Position numbers and translations under genes: made by a program. Below, in pieces: positions 27,974 through 36,336 of a stretch of DNA of 64,000 nt (within the stretch, counting starts at the first letter, position 1; every line of letters begins with the position of its first letter). The notes beneath the pieces are model-generated. The model searched no databases, had not been told where the DNA came from, and was given only the letters and a program-made list of their open reading frames with translations. Origin of the DNA: Shewanella woodyi ATCC 51908 (GTDB lineage: Bacteria > Pseudomonadota > Gammaproteobacteria > Enterobacterales > Shewanellaceae); the NCBI RefSeq assembly GCF_000019525.1, contig NC_010506.1:1798001-1862000 (forward strand). The letters run 5' to 3'.

Positions 27974-28079
27974 GCGCACCAATTAATTGTTGGCCTTTGC
28001 TAAATATGCCAGCATTTTATCCTTATTGTAGTGGTATTTTTGCCGTGCAATTTTTTGATTTCAGATAGATAAGATTGAT

Positions 28080-28658
28080 ATGACTAGAGAACTATTAAAG
28101 CGTTGTGATAGTAAGTGTGAGCTATGTGGTAGCGAGACAAAGTTAGCCTCTTTTGAGCTTCCTGACTCAAAAGGTTACGGCGATGCGCGTATCATGATTT
28201 GTGACACTTGTACTGGTCAAATTCAAGATCCAAGCAGCATCGATATGAATCACTGGCGTTGCCTTAATGACAGCATGTGGAGTCAAGTTCCGGCTGTTCA
28301 GATCATGGCTTACCGTATGCTAAAGCAGATAAGCGCAGAAGCTTGGGCTCGTGATCTGTTAGACATGTTATACCTTGATGAACATATGCAAGCATGGGCA
28401 GAAGCGGGTATTGAAGAGGTCGATGAAGATTTTGTGCCCCACAAAGACAGTAATGGCGCAATCTTGGAAGCGGGTGATAACGTGGTTATCATTAAAGATC
28501 TTAACGTTAAAGGAACCACCTTTACGGCCAAGCGCGGTACTACAGTTCGTGGGATCTCGTTAACCAACAATCCAGAGCATATCGAAGGTCGTGTGAACGG
28601 CACTCGTATTGTGATCCTGACCTGTTTTGTGAAAAAAGTACCCGCTGGTGAAGAGTAA
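28080..28658 (+). CDS. yjdM: PhnA/YjdM-family zinc-ribbon protein
   Basis: 192 residues. The N-terminal zinc ribbon uses CDSKCELCG and MICDTC cysteines (residues about 9-43). The C-terminal PhnA domain is SH3-like (DSNGAILEAGDNVVIIKDLNVKGTTFTAKRGTTV). The old name comes from linkage to phosphonate genes in E. coli, but a phosphonate role is not supported there, and no phn genes are near here. It stands alone between its own promoter and a terminator. Confidence 0.92.
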   Translation: MTRELLKRCDSKCELCGSETKLASFELPDSKGYGDARIMICDTCTGQIQDPSSIDMNHWRCLNDSMWSQVPAVQIMAYRMLKQISAEAWARDLLDMLYLDEHMQAWAEAGIEEVDEDFVPHKDSNGAILEAGDNVVIIKDLNVKGTTFTAKRGTTVRGISLTNNPEHIEGRVNGTRIVILTCFVKKVPAGEE

Positions 28659-28686
28659 CCTCAACACTTAGTAAGTTGTACTGATT

Positions 28687-28722
28687 AACCGCTATGCTCT
28701 TATTGAACATGGCGGTTTTTTA
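28687..28722 (+). terminator. Rho-independent terminator after phnA/yjdM
   Basis: Stem AACCGCTATG / CATGGCGGTT with one G-T pair, a 10-11 base loop and a following TTTTTTAT tract. Confidence 0.85.
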
Positions 28723-28759
28723 TATGTAGAATTAGTGTTTTATAAAAGAAGGGAAGTCG

Positions 28760-29215
28760 ATGAAAATTTGGGTTGATGCCGATGCCTGCCCAGGTGTGAT
28801 AAAAGAGATCCTGTTTCGGGTGGCAGATAGAGCGAAAGTGGAAGTTACCCTAGTGGCAAACCACTCAATGCGTATTCCGCCTTCACGTTATATCAATATG
28901 GTGACAGTGCCGTCAGGCTTTGATGTGGCCGATGATGAAATCGTTAAGCGTCTTGATGCTGGCGATCTGGTTATCACCGCCGATATTCCGCTGGCATCAG
29001 AGGTGATCGATAAAGGCGGCGTCGCATTAAATCCCCGTGGTGAGCTTTACACTGAGCAGAACATCAAGTCGATTTTAAACATGCGTGATTTTATGGATAC
29101 CATGCGTGCCAGTGGCGTTCAAACTGGTGGACCAGCTGCGATTGGTGCTAGCGAGAAACAAGCTTTTGGTAATCAGCTAGACCGTTTTGTCACTAAACAC
29201 CATAAGCCAGTTTAA
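28760..29215 (+). CDS. yaiI: YaiI/YqxD family protein (UPF0178)
   Basis: 151 residues, the normal length for the family, starting [18 protein letters not shown] with the conserved acidic VDADACP motif. [14 protein letters not shown] and the C-terminal [14 protein letters not shown] are family landmarks. The fold is related to PIN/NYN nucleases and the acidic cluster suggests metal binding, but the activity is not established. Preceded by GAAGGGAAG. Confidence 0.93.
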   Translation: MKIWVDADACPGVIKEILFRVADRAKVEVTLVANHSMRIPPSRYINMVTVPSGFDVADDEIVKRLDAGDLVITADIPLASEVIDKGGVALNPRGELYTEQNIKSILNMRDFMDTMRASGVQTGGPAAIGASEKQAFGNQLDRFVTKHHKPV

Positions 29216-29633
29216 GCTTCTAGTTACGGGTTACTAGCTTAAGAGCTAAGGGCTAGGGCGGTTACGCGTAACTGATATCAAGTTTAAGGTTACAAGCTTT
29301 TTTGAGCAGTCTTTAGCTCGTGATTTATCACTTCCTATTTTCATTCTGCTCACCACTCTCCTTGAGTTATCTTTAACTCGCTACGTGCCATTTTCTTTGC
29401 CATATCTTTAGGTATTAGTCCAATTCTCTCTGTTTTACCCAATATATAACCCCCACTGTTCTCTATCTGTTACTAATTAAGTACTGACTTAATCGGAGCT
29501 TGTTCACGGTTTTAGCAAGGTTTTTATCTGTTTTACTTGAACTTTATTCTTATTTAGCATATTTTAAAACTTAATATTAAACTTAAGTTTGGTATCCAAA
29601 CAAATGTTTGGTCGTTAAAACTGGATAATAACA
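29216..29633. other. Intergenic region upstream of psuK
   Basis: 418 bases with no convincing gene. There are short related words (CTAGTTACGGGTTACTAGC, GAGCTAAGGGCTAGGG) able to form hairpins at its start, and AT-rich sequence before psuK that must hold the promoter. No RNA gene recognised. Confidence 0.5.
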
Positions 29634-30725
29634 ATGACAGAACGCGAACATCAGATACTGGCAATACTTAAACAGAACCCGTTAATTGCACAACAAGACC
29701 TTGCCGATCGACTTGGAATAAGTCGCTCCGCTGTTGCAGGGCATATTATGAACCTGACCCATAAAGGCATTATTCGCGGCAAGGGCTATATTTTGGCTGA
29801 ATCCCGTTATGCCGTGGTGGTTGGGGGGGCCAATATGGATATCCTTGGTCGCCCTTTAGATACGTTGCAAGTGGGGGATTCAAATCCCGGTAGCGTGACC
29901 TGCTCTCCTGGTGGAGTGGGGCGAAATATTGCCGAAAACTTAGCCCGCTTAGGTTCTCAAACTCGGCTACTGAGTGCGGTGGGGAAAGATACCTATGGAC
30001 AGGCTATCATCGACCAGTGTCAGCAAGCGGGTATCGATATGCAGGCCTGCTTGCAGTTAAAGGATGCGTCAACCTCTACTTACCTGTCAGTGCTTGATGG
30101 TGATAGCGATATGCATGTTGCTATCAATGACATGGCGATTTTAGATAGGTTGAGCGTCGAGTTATTGAAGGCGCAGGAGGAGATGCTAAGACGTGCAGAT
30201 CTGCTTATTTTAGATGCTAATCTTTCGGCGCCCGCTCTGGAGTATCTGCTAAGCAACTTCTCCGACAGGCCGATATTTGTCGATACCGTCTCCTGTGCAA
30301 AAGCAAAGAAAATCCAACCTTTTTTGAGCGCTATTCACACCTTAAAGCCCAATCTTAAAGAAGCTGAGCAGCTCTCTGGAATAAGCATCGCGAATTATGG
30401 CGAACTACCTAAGTTAGGTCATTGGTTTCATGAGCAGGGGGTGCAGCGCATCTTCTTAAGCTTAGGAGCCGATGGGGTTTTTTACAGTGATGGTCAAACT
30501 CAGGCGCTTATTCCCGCTGTCGATGTCCCTATGGTCAATGCCAATGGTGCCGGTGATGCTTTCCTTGCTGGCCTTGCCCATGGCTGGCTTCAGGATTGGG
30601 ATATCGAACAATCAACAAAATTTGCCATGGCTGCGGCCGTAGTGGCTTTGTCACATCTTGCGACCATCAACCCAAACATGTCTGAAATGTCAGTCAATCG
30701 TGTTATCAAGGAGTCTATATGTTAG
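29634..30725 (+). CDS. psuK: Pseudouridine kinase PsuK with N-terminal winged helix
   Basis: 363 residues. Residues 1-58 are a winged HTH (ILAILKQNPLIAQQDLADRLGISRSAV), absent from the minimal kinase, which suggests autoregulation. The rest is a PfkB ribokinase fold: GGANMDILGRP at the nucleoside-binding start, PGGVGRNIAENLARLG, and NANGAGDAFLAG with the catalytic Asp and anion hole. It phosphorylates pseudouridine to the 5'-phosphate, the substrate of the adjacent psuG, whose ATG lies inside the last seven bases. Confidence 0.93.
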   Translation: MTEREHQILAILKQNPLIAQQDLADRLGISRSAVAGHIMNLTHKGIIRGKGYILAESRYAVVVGGANMDILGRPLDTLQVGDSNPGSVTCSPGGVGRNIAENLARLGSQTRLLSAVGKDTYGQAIIDQCQQAGIDMQACLQLKDASTSTYLSVLDGDSDMHVAINDMAILDRLSVELLKAQEEMLRRADLLILDANLSAPALEYLLSNFSDRPIFVDTVSCAKAKKIQPFLSAIHTLKPNLKEAEQLSGISIANYGELPKLGHWFHEQGVQRIFLSLGADGVFYSDGQTQALIPAVDVPMVNANGAGDAFLAGLAHGWLQDWDIEQSTKFAMAAAVVALSHLATINPNMSEMSVNRVIKESIC

Positions 30726-31633
30726 AGCAGTACCTAGATATTAACCCTGAAGTTGCAGCTGCATTAGCCGCTGGAAAGCCAGTTGTTGCATTAGAGTCGA
30801 CCATTATCTCCCACGGCATGCCTTATCCGCAAAATGTTGAGACGGCGCTGCGTGTTGAGCAAATTATTAGAGACAATGGGGCTATTCCTGCGACGATCGC
30901 TATCTTAAAGGGGCGATTAAAAGTTGGGATGACACCTGATGAGATTGAGTACTTAGGCAAAGCGGGCTTGGATGTGATTAAGACCAGCCGCCGTGATATC
31001 CCTTTTATCGTCGCTAAGCAAGTTGATGGCGCAACAACTGTAGCATCAACGATGATCTTAGCGGCAATGGCTGGTATTAAGGTTTTCGCGACTGGAGGTA
31101 TTGGCGGGGTTCACCGCGGAGCTGAGCAAACCTTTGATATCTCTGCTGATCTGCAAGAGTTGGCCAATACTGATGTTGCTGTCGTTTGTGCCGGGGCTAA
31201 ATCTATTTTAGATATCGGGCTGACCCTTGAATACCTAGAAACCCAAGGTGTGCCGGTTATCGGTCACCAAACTGATACCTTGCCAGCATTTTATACCCGT
31301 GAAAGTGATTTTGGTGTGGATTACAGACTTGATACGCCGGAGCAGATTGCTGATGCATTGAAAGCTAAGTGGGCTATGGGGTTAAAAGGTGGCGTCGTGG
31401 TAGCAAACCCAATTCCTCAAGCTCATCAACTGGATCGCGCTATGATTGATGAGGTTATCTTAGATGCCTTAGCTCAGATGGATGAGCAGGGTATTTCGGG
31501 TAAGGCATCGACGCCATTCCTATTGGCTAAGGTGGCTGAAAAGACCAAAGGTTCAAGCCTTAAAGCTAACATAGAGCTAGTTTTTAATAATGCCAAGCTT
31601 GCTGCTGAGATTGCGGTTGAATATACAAAATAG
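30719..31633 (+). CDS. psuG: Pseudouridine-5'-phosphate glycosidase PsuG
   Basis: 304 residues, full length. Family landmarks: VALESTIISHGMPYPQN, the catalytic-Lys region IKTSRRDIPF, VDGATTVASTMILA and ATGGIGGVHRGAEQTFDISADL. It cleaves the C-C glycosidic bond of pseudouridine 5'-phosphate to uracil and ribose 5-phosphate. It overlaps psuK by seven bases and ends at a strong terminator, so psuKG is a two-gene operon for salvage of RNA-derived pseudouridine. Confidence 0.96.
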   Translation: MLEQYLDINPEVAAALAAGKPVVALESTIISHGMPYPQNVETALRVEQIIRDNGAIPATIAILKGRLKVGMTPDEIEYLGKAGLDVIKTSRRDIPFIVAKQVDGATTVASTMILAAMAGIKVFATGGIGGVHRGAEQTFDISADLQELANTDVAVVCAGAKSILDIGLTLEYLETQGVPVIGHQTDTLPAFYTRESDFGVDYRLDTPEQIADALKAKWAMGLKGGVVVANPIPQAHQLDRAMIDEVILDALAQMDEQGISGKASTPFLLAKVAEKTKGSSLKANIELVFNNAKLAAEIAVEYTK

Positions 31634-31648
31634 CAGTTGATATATAGT

Positions 31649-31680
31649 CATAAAAAAGCGCCTTAGGGCGCTTTTTTATG
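31649..31680. terminator. Bidirectional rho-independent terminator after psuG
   Basis: A perfect 14-pair inverted repeat CATAAAAAAGCGCC / GGCGCTTTTTTATG with a four-base loop, T-tract on both strands. Confidence 0.95.
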
Positions 31681-31777
31681 TTTAGTTCGTTTGGTGCTAA
31701 ATTGCTTGCCGCTCATGTTATCATCAAGATATTTTAAGATAAAACCTAGATGGTAAAGTAAGTTGGAGTCACAATAA

Positions 31778-32188
31778 ATGGTGTATGTCGGAAAGTGTTT
31801 GTGCGGTGAAGTACAGATAAAAATCAATGGCGGGATTAGTGACATTATTCACTGCCACTGCTCATTGTGCAGAAAAAATAGCGGTACAGCTTTTGCCACT
31901 AACGGTTTCGTCAATGCTGCAGATTTTGAGATCATATCAGGCGAAAAAAGCTTAAGCACATTTTCATTTAAACCCGGTCGAAATAGACATTTTTGCTCTC
32001 ATTGTGGCTCACCTGTGTATAGCTCAAATGAACAGGATCCTAGCCGCTATAGGTTAAGACTAGGGATCCTGGACTCAGATATTACTGAACGACCCATCTC
32101 CCACAATTTTGTTTCATCGAAAGCGAGTTGGGAAGAGTTAGATAGCAAGTTGCCTAGATACGACTCTTTTGAACCTAGCAGGCAATAG
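31778..32188 (+). CDS. GFA-family (Mss4-like) zinc protein
   Basis: 136 residues with the full GFA zinc set: KCLCGEVQ (CxC), HCHCSLCRK (CxxC) and CSHCGSPVY (CxxC). The family was named after glutathione-dependent formaldehyde-activating enzyme, but most members have unknown substrates. It stands alone. Its 3' end overlaps the convergent GGDEF reading frame by 14 bases. Confidence 0.9.
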   Translation: MVYVGKCLCGEVQIKINGGISDIIHCHCSLCRKNSGTAFATNGFVNAADFEIISGEKSLSTFSFKPGRNRHFCSHCGSPVYSSNEQDPSRYRLRLGILDSDITERPISHNFVSSKASWEELDSKLPRYDSFEPSRQ

Positions 32189-32877
32189 CAGTTTCAGTCC
32201 GTATGCAGTTTTTCCCCGCCTCTTTGGCAAGGTAGAGGGCTTGGTCGGCCTGTTTAAGAAGCTCTGTTTGCTGCATCATATCTGAGGTTCTTACCGCCAA
32301 ACCTATACTCACACAGCCTCTCCAGTGTCCATTTAAATTTAAATTGCTCTTGTTGGCGCCAAATGTCACTAAGATGGCGTTAACTTTAGTGAGGAGCTGG
32401 TTGGCGATATGCTGTGTTCCTGCCAAATCTGTTTCGGGGCAGAGAATAAGAAACTCATCTCCCCCTAAGCGGCAGACAAAATCATCGGTGCGCACTGCAT
32501 GTTCGAGAACTTTGGCCAGCCGGCATAACACAAGATCGCCAGCATCATGGCCATAGGTGTCGTTTACGGTTTTAAAGTGATCGACATCTATCATAATGCA
32601 GCCAAGAGAGGAGCCGGGTTTGTGCCAAAGCTGAGTTAATTTCTCCATGGCAAAACGTCGGTTTGCCAAACCTGTAAGCATATCGGTAATGGAAAGCTTT
32701 TCCAGATGAGTGTTAGCATCGCTAAGGGCCTGAGTTCGTAGTCGAACTTTCTCCTCTAAGGTTTGATTGAGATCGATGAGCTGTTTATTACGTTGAGATA
32801 CCTGATTAAAGAGGCCATTGAGCGCAGTCAGTAGGGGAGCGGTGGCATTATCGGCTTGTGACTCCTCCTTTGCAAAG
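32175..32877 (-). pseudogene. GGDEF diguanylate-cyclase half of a frameshifted hemerythrin-GGDEF gene
   Basis: In this frame the sequence is open from about 32877 to the stop at 32175. It first encodes a linker with a coiled-coil look (NQVSQRNKQLIDLNQTLEEK), then SITDMLTGLANRRF and a GGDEF domain with RLGGDEFLIL and an IMIDVDHFKTVNDTYGHDAGD metal/nucleotide site; all catalytic residues are present. The linker has no ATG, GTG or TTG start; the first ATG is already inside the GGDEF domain (32681). The upstream hemerythrin frame reads straight into this linker if one T is added to the TTT (minus strand) at 32874-32876. It was therefore one gene, now split by a single-base deletion, unless this is a sequencing error or a slippage site. 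Confidence 0.85.
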
Positions 32878-33307
32878 CTTCCTGTGGAGTCATGCCTGCA
32901 TCTATCGCTTCAATTTGACGAGCCATGTTTTTGTCATCACCTAAAATATGGTAAGCAAGCCACTGGGTCAGAAAATCCAACAGGTATTTAAGGACTTCTG
33001 GCTGATCGATGGAGATGCTTGCCTGCATCAGTTGTACTTCATGGAGAAAGTAACGATGAGCCTGCTTTTGCATAGTAAGGTGTCTCGGGTCTATTCCCTT
33101 TTCATGCATTAACCGCTCTTCATCCTGAAAATGTTCTTGGGTGTATAGCCATAGCTCCTGTAATACCTGATTGATATCTTCCATGATAAGTTCATCACAG
33201 GCGAGTTGATGACCAAAGCGGTTTATCAGATCCACTAACTTTTTATGTTGAAAATCAACATTATCTATCCCTGTGGCAAAGTTCTTGTCCCATTGAAATG
33301 GATCCAT
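32828..33307 (-). CDS. Bacteriohemerythrin domain, N-terminal half of the frameshifted hemerythrin-GGDEF gene
   Basis: 159 residues as read. The iron-binding four-helix bundle is intact: FQHKKLVDLIN (His), HFQDEERLM (His and Glu), HRYFLHEV and WLAYHILGDD carry the usual His/Glu/Asp ligands. Such domains sense oxygen or redox state and in Shewanella are often fused to c-di-GMP enzymes. The genuine homology ends at GMTPQEA; the final residues LQRRSHKPIMPPLPY are out-of-frame read-through of the linker. The hemerythrin may still fold alone, uncoupled from cyclase output. Confidence 0.85.
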   Translation of the reverse strand: MDPFQWDKNFATGIDNVDFQHKKLVDLINRFGHQLACDELIMEDINQVLQELWLYTQEHFQDEERLMHEKGIDPRHLTMQKQAHRYFLHEVQLMQASISIDQPEVLKYLLDFLTQWLAYHILGDDKNMARQIEAIDAGMTPQEALQRRSHKPIMPPLPY

Positions 33308-33438
33308 TTTTAAATTATCGCTCTCATATTTTTTATCGACGACAGATTTTAGATAGAGATCAATGCACTGTCGTTGTTCTGGCGCACAGTTTTGTTTTTA
33401 TGTGTTAGCAGTTGAAGGGGAAAAGTCATGAGCTGTAG

Positions 33439-33494
33439 CTTGATGCAGTAGGTTTGATGCAATAGCTTTGATGTAATAGTCTTGATGCAATTTT
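33439..33494. repeat. Four tandem 14-bp repeats upstream of the DUF3291 gene
   Basis: Units CTTGATGCAGTAGG, TTTGATGCAATAGC, TTTGATGTAATAGT and CTTGATGCAATTTT run head to tail. They end about 55 bases before the gene start and could be an operator array or simple slippage. Confidence 0.75.
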
Positions 33495-33549
33495 GCTCTT
33501 GTGCTTATATCTATGACTAACGTGATATTTTAGGTTCAAGGATCGAGTG

Positions 33550-34032
33550 ATGAGTAAGCATGATGTTGAGATGGAGCTGGCCCAATTAAATATTGCTAAA
33601 GCCAGAGGAGAGATGGATGAGCCTTTGATGAAGGAGTTTGTCGATAACTTAGAGTCTGTCAACGCGATGGCTGAGTCCAGTGAAGGCTTTATTTGGCGAC
33701 TTAAAGATGAAAGTGGTGATGCGACTGCTATTCAGGCTTTTGATGATCCTCTGTTACTGGTCAATATGTCTGTATGGCAATCTCCCGATGCGCTTAAGGG
33801 GTTTATGTACATGACTCACCACATTAGCTTTATGAAGCGTAAAAAGGAGTGGTTTGAGAAGTTAACCCAGGCGAACTATGTGCTTTGGTGGGTACCTAAA
33901 GGGCATATACCCGATGTCGAGGAGGGAAAGTTAAGGTTAGAGCACTTAAGAGAGCATGGAGAGTCGCCCTATGCGTTTAGTTTTAAGAGCCGTTTTGAGC
34001 CCAGTGATTTGGTGATCACTAAGATAGCTTGA
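33550..34032 (+). CDS. DUF3291 domain protein
   Basis: About 160 residues, soluble. The pattern MELAQLNIAKARGEMDEPLMKEFVDNLE, then SEGFIWRL and NMSVWQSPDALKGFMYMTHH, and WWVPKGHIPDVEEGKLRLEHLREHG, is the DUF3291 signature (a dimeric alpha/beta-barrel-like fold resembling monooxygenases). ATG 33550 follows a GTG one codon upstream. Function unknown; the conserved His and Trp residues suggest a small-molecule pocket. A tandem 14-bp repeat lies just upstream. Confidence 0.85.
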   Translation: MSKHDVEMELAQLNIAKARGEMDEPLMKEFVDNLESVNAMAESSEGFIWRLKDESGDATAIQAFDDPLLLVNMSVWQSPDALKGFMYMTHHISFMKRKKEWFEKLTQANYVLWWVPKGHIPDVEEGKLRLEHLREHGESPYAFSFKSRFEPSDLVITKIA

Positions 34033-34138
34033 CCTTGTTTACATCTTAATAAGTTATTTATTTTAATCAGTTTTTATCTTTTACTAAGCGTTATTATTTT
34101 GTAAGCTAAGTTCACGCTTATAAAGGATAAAAACTAGA

Positions 34139-35383
34139 ATGGATCCCCAAGTATTAGAACCACAACTGCTCGAGATTAAAGATTTTGTCTCTTTCACTTT
34201 AGCTATCATCGCACTATTCATCGGTAAAGCCATTATCTCTCGCTATGAGTTATTGCGAAAGTACAGTATTCCAGAGCCCGTCGTTGGTGGTTTTGCTTGT
34301 GCATCTATTGTCGGCATTCTCTATTATGGATTTGATCTTCAAATAGAGTTTAATTTGGATGTAAGAGATATTTTGCTTCTGTATTTCTTTGCTGGAATAG
34401 GATTGAAAGCTGATTTTGCCACCTTAATTAAAGGTGGCAAACCCTTACTTATTTTAATCACATTGTCGACGCTGTTTATCTTTATGCAAAACTTTATGGG
34501 GGTCAGCGTTGCATCCCTATTTGGATTAGATCCTAAAGCCGGTTTAATGTCGGGCTCTATTTCGTTGATTGGTGGCGTGGGTACGGCAATGGCTTGGACG
34601 CCTACGTTTGTGGAAGAGCTGGGTATCGCTAATGCAAATGAGCTTGGGATTGCATCAAATACATTAGGGTTAATTTCTGCTTGTGTGATTGGTGGACCTA
34701 TCGCTGCATACTTGATGAAACGTCATCATATTAAGGCTAATCAAGATGACAGTTTAGATATCGGTGCGAGCCATAAAACTAGCTCTCAGCATATCAGAGT
34801 GGACTATTTTGGTGTGTTAAGAGCTTGGCTCTGGCTAAATGTGACCTTGATTATTGGTTATTTCATCGATATTGCATTGCAGGAGTTAGGGCTTAAACTG
34901 CCCATGTTTGTGGCGTGTTTGTTGGCTGGTATTATCATAGGCAATAGTGGGCGAGCTCTGCTTAATCGAAGCAAAGATAAAGGAGAGGCTTACCTTAAAG
35001 ATGCTTCTCAAGGACTTTCTTTAATTCAAGATATCTGTCTAGGCATGTTTTTAACCATGGCATTGATGAGCCTGAAAATATGGGAGCTTGAAGGTAGTCT
35101 GTTTTATATATCAGTGGTAATGAGCTTACAGGTGCTGCTTTCGATTATCTTTACTGTGTTTATTGTCTTTAGAATGATGGGCAAAGATTATGAGGCTGCT
35201 GTTATCTGTTCGGGTTTTGGTGGGGTAACTTTGGGCTCGACGGCAACTGCGATTGTGAATATGACTGCGGTTACTCAACAATATGGTGCAGCGCATAGAG
35301 CCTTTATTATCGTACCTTTAGTCTGTGGTTTCTTTATCGACATTATCAATGCGATGATCATTAACCTCTTTGCATACTTTTAA
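34139..35383 (+). CDS. gltS: Sodium/glutamate symporter GltS
   Basis: 414 residues, typical length. Ten or more TM helices in two inverted halves. The re-entrant-loop motifs rich in small residues are visible: GVGTAMAWTPTFVEELG in the first half and GFGGVTLGSTATAIVNM in the second. It takes up glutamate with sodium, in keeping with a marine host. It is a single gene with its own terminator downstream. Confidence 0.95.
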   Translation: MDPQVLEPQLLEIKDFVSFTLAIIALFIGKAIISRYELLRKYSIPEPVVGGFACASIVGILYYGFDLQIEFNLDVRDILLLYFFAGIGLKADFATLIKGGKPLLILITLSTLFIFMQNFMGVSVASLFGLDPKAGLMSGSISLIGGVGTAMAWTPTFVEELGIANANELGIASNTLGLISACVIGGPIAAYLMKRHHIKANQDDSLDIGASHKTSSQHIRVDYFGVLRAWLWLNVTLIIGYFIDIALQELGLKLPMFVACLLAGIIIGNSGRALLNRSKDKGEAYLKDASQGLSLIQDICLGMFLTMALMSLKIWELEGSLFYISVVMSLQVLLSIIFTVFIVFRMMGKDYEAAVICSGFGGVTLGSTATAIVNMTAVTQQYGAAHRAFIIVPLVCGFFIDIINAMIINLFAYF

Positions 35384-35414
35384 ATGCGTTTTGGTCGTTA
35401 ATTTTGTGTGGATG

Positions 35415-35438
35415 AAAAGGAGCTAAGGCTCCTTTTTG
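35415..35438 (+). terminator. Rho-independent terminator after gltS
   Basis: AAAAGGAGC / GGCTCCTTTTT hairpin with a three-base loop and T-tract, 32 bases after the stop; it probably also serves the convergent Usp gene. Confidence 0.9.
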
Positions 35439-35454
35439 GTTTCAGATATAAATA

Positions 35455-35892
35455 TTACTCTTCATCATCAAGTTTGATAAACATCAAGTCGCACGGCATA
35501 TTACGTAAGACGGGTTCGCTGGGAGAGAGTAGCATTTGCCTGATAAAGCTTGATTTGTGATGACCCATAATCAAGAGATCAATGTGGTACTTTTCGACGC
35601 TATCGATAATCTCATCATCAACATAACCACTGTGAAAGATGTGCTCTTTAATCTCATATTCTTGTGAGTTAGCCAGTTGGTTCATAGCGGCGATAGACTC
35701 CTGTCTTAATGCTTGATCTCTTTCTTGAAACTCGATTCCAAGCATACCCTCATAAGTGTGTGGTATATCTAAGTCCACGTGGATCAAACTGAGTTGGGCA
35801 TTATTTTGTTTCGCTATTTGGGCTGCCTTTCTTAAGATTTTTTCACTGTCTTTATTTAGCGCGACTGAAAGAAGAATATGCTTGTAGTTCAT
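35455..35892 (-). CDS. Universal stress protein (UspA family)
   Basis: About 145 residues from ATG 35892 (MNYKHILLSVALNKDSEKIL); upstream in-frame ATGs would add an unrelated hydrophobic leader. The Rossmann-like Usp fold shows a HILLSV first strand, SLIHVDLDIPHTY, and IDLLIMGHHKSSF with a G-x2-G-type end only partly kept (LSPSEPVLRNMPCDLMFIK), so ATP binding is uncertain. A MITE lies 117 bases upstream of the start. Confidence 0.88.
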   Translation of the reverse strand: MNYKHILLSVALNKDSEKILRKAAQIAKQNNAQLSLIHVDLDIPHTYEGMLGIEFQERDQALRQESIAAMNQLANSQEYEIKEHIFHSGYVDDEIIDSVEKYHIDLLIMGHHKSSFIRQMLLSPSEPVLRNMPCDLMFIKLDDEE

Positions 35893-36011
35893 CATGATCA
35901 CCATCACTGGCAAAACCAGAAGTTGATTAGGTATAAGTTCAGAGTAGACCATAATGGCTCGGGGTAACATTGAGTTATTTCAATGCGACCCTTAAGAAAA
36001 ACTGACTGTAA

Positions 36012-36291
36012 TACCAATTGCATTAAGTATGTAATCAATTCAGAGTGCCTCAGGTTTTTCTATTCAAGGCGCATTGGCGAGGAAATGGTTATTCCCTTTT
36101 AAGTCAATGCAAAGCAGAAGAGGAAATCCTGAGACGCTCACATAGTGCGGCTGATGTTCAAAGCAAACGGCAAAACACTTTATGCTGCGTTTGGGTCTCT
36201 AGATATAGAATAACTATTAGCTTCAATACCCAGCCTTGCCTACAGCTCTTTGAACTCCCGCTGAATGGTCAGATACTTACTGCAATTGGTA
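36012..36291. mobile_element. MITE, 280 bp, with TAA target duplication
   Basis: Terminal inverted repeats TACCAATTGCATTAAGTATG and CATACTTACTG-like reversed partner (right end AGATACTTACTGCAATTGGTA) are flanked by TAA at 36009-36011 and again at 36292-36294. The interior carries no credible gene. Part of it (TTCAAGGCG, GGAAATGGTTATTCCC) matches the second MITE at 36748 in reverse orientation, so both belong to one family. The three-base TNA duplication is like that of some IS5-group elements, which could supply the transposase. Confidence 0.85.
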
Positions 36292-36336
36292 TAAACTGGT
36301 GATAGGGCAGTTTTGTTTGATAGTGGACTTTTAAGG

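Noticed and set aside
36045..36302. 85-codon ORF on the plus strand
   Set aside because: It lies almost entirely inside the MITE and reads through its inverted repeat; no SD and no protein-like composition.
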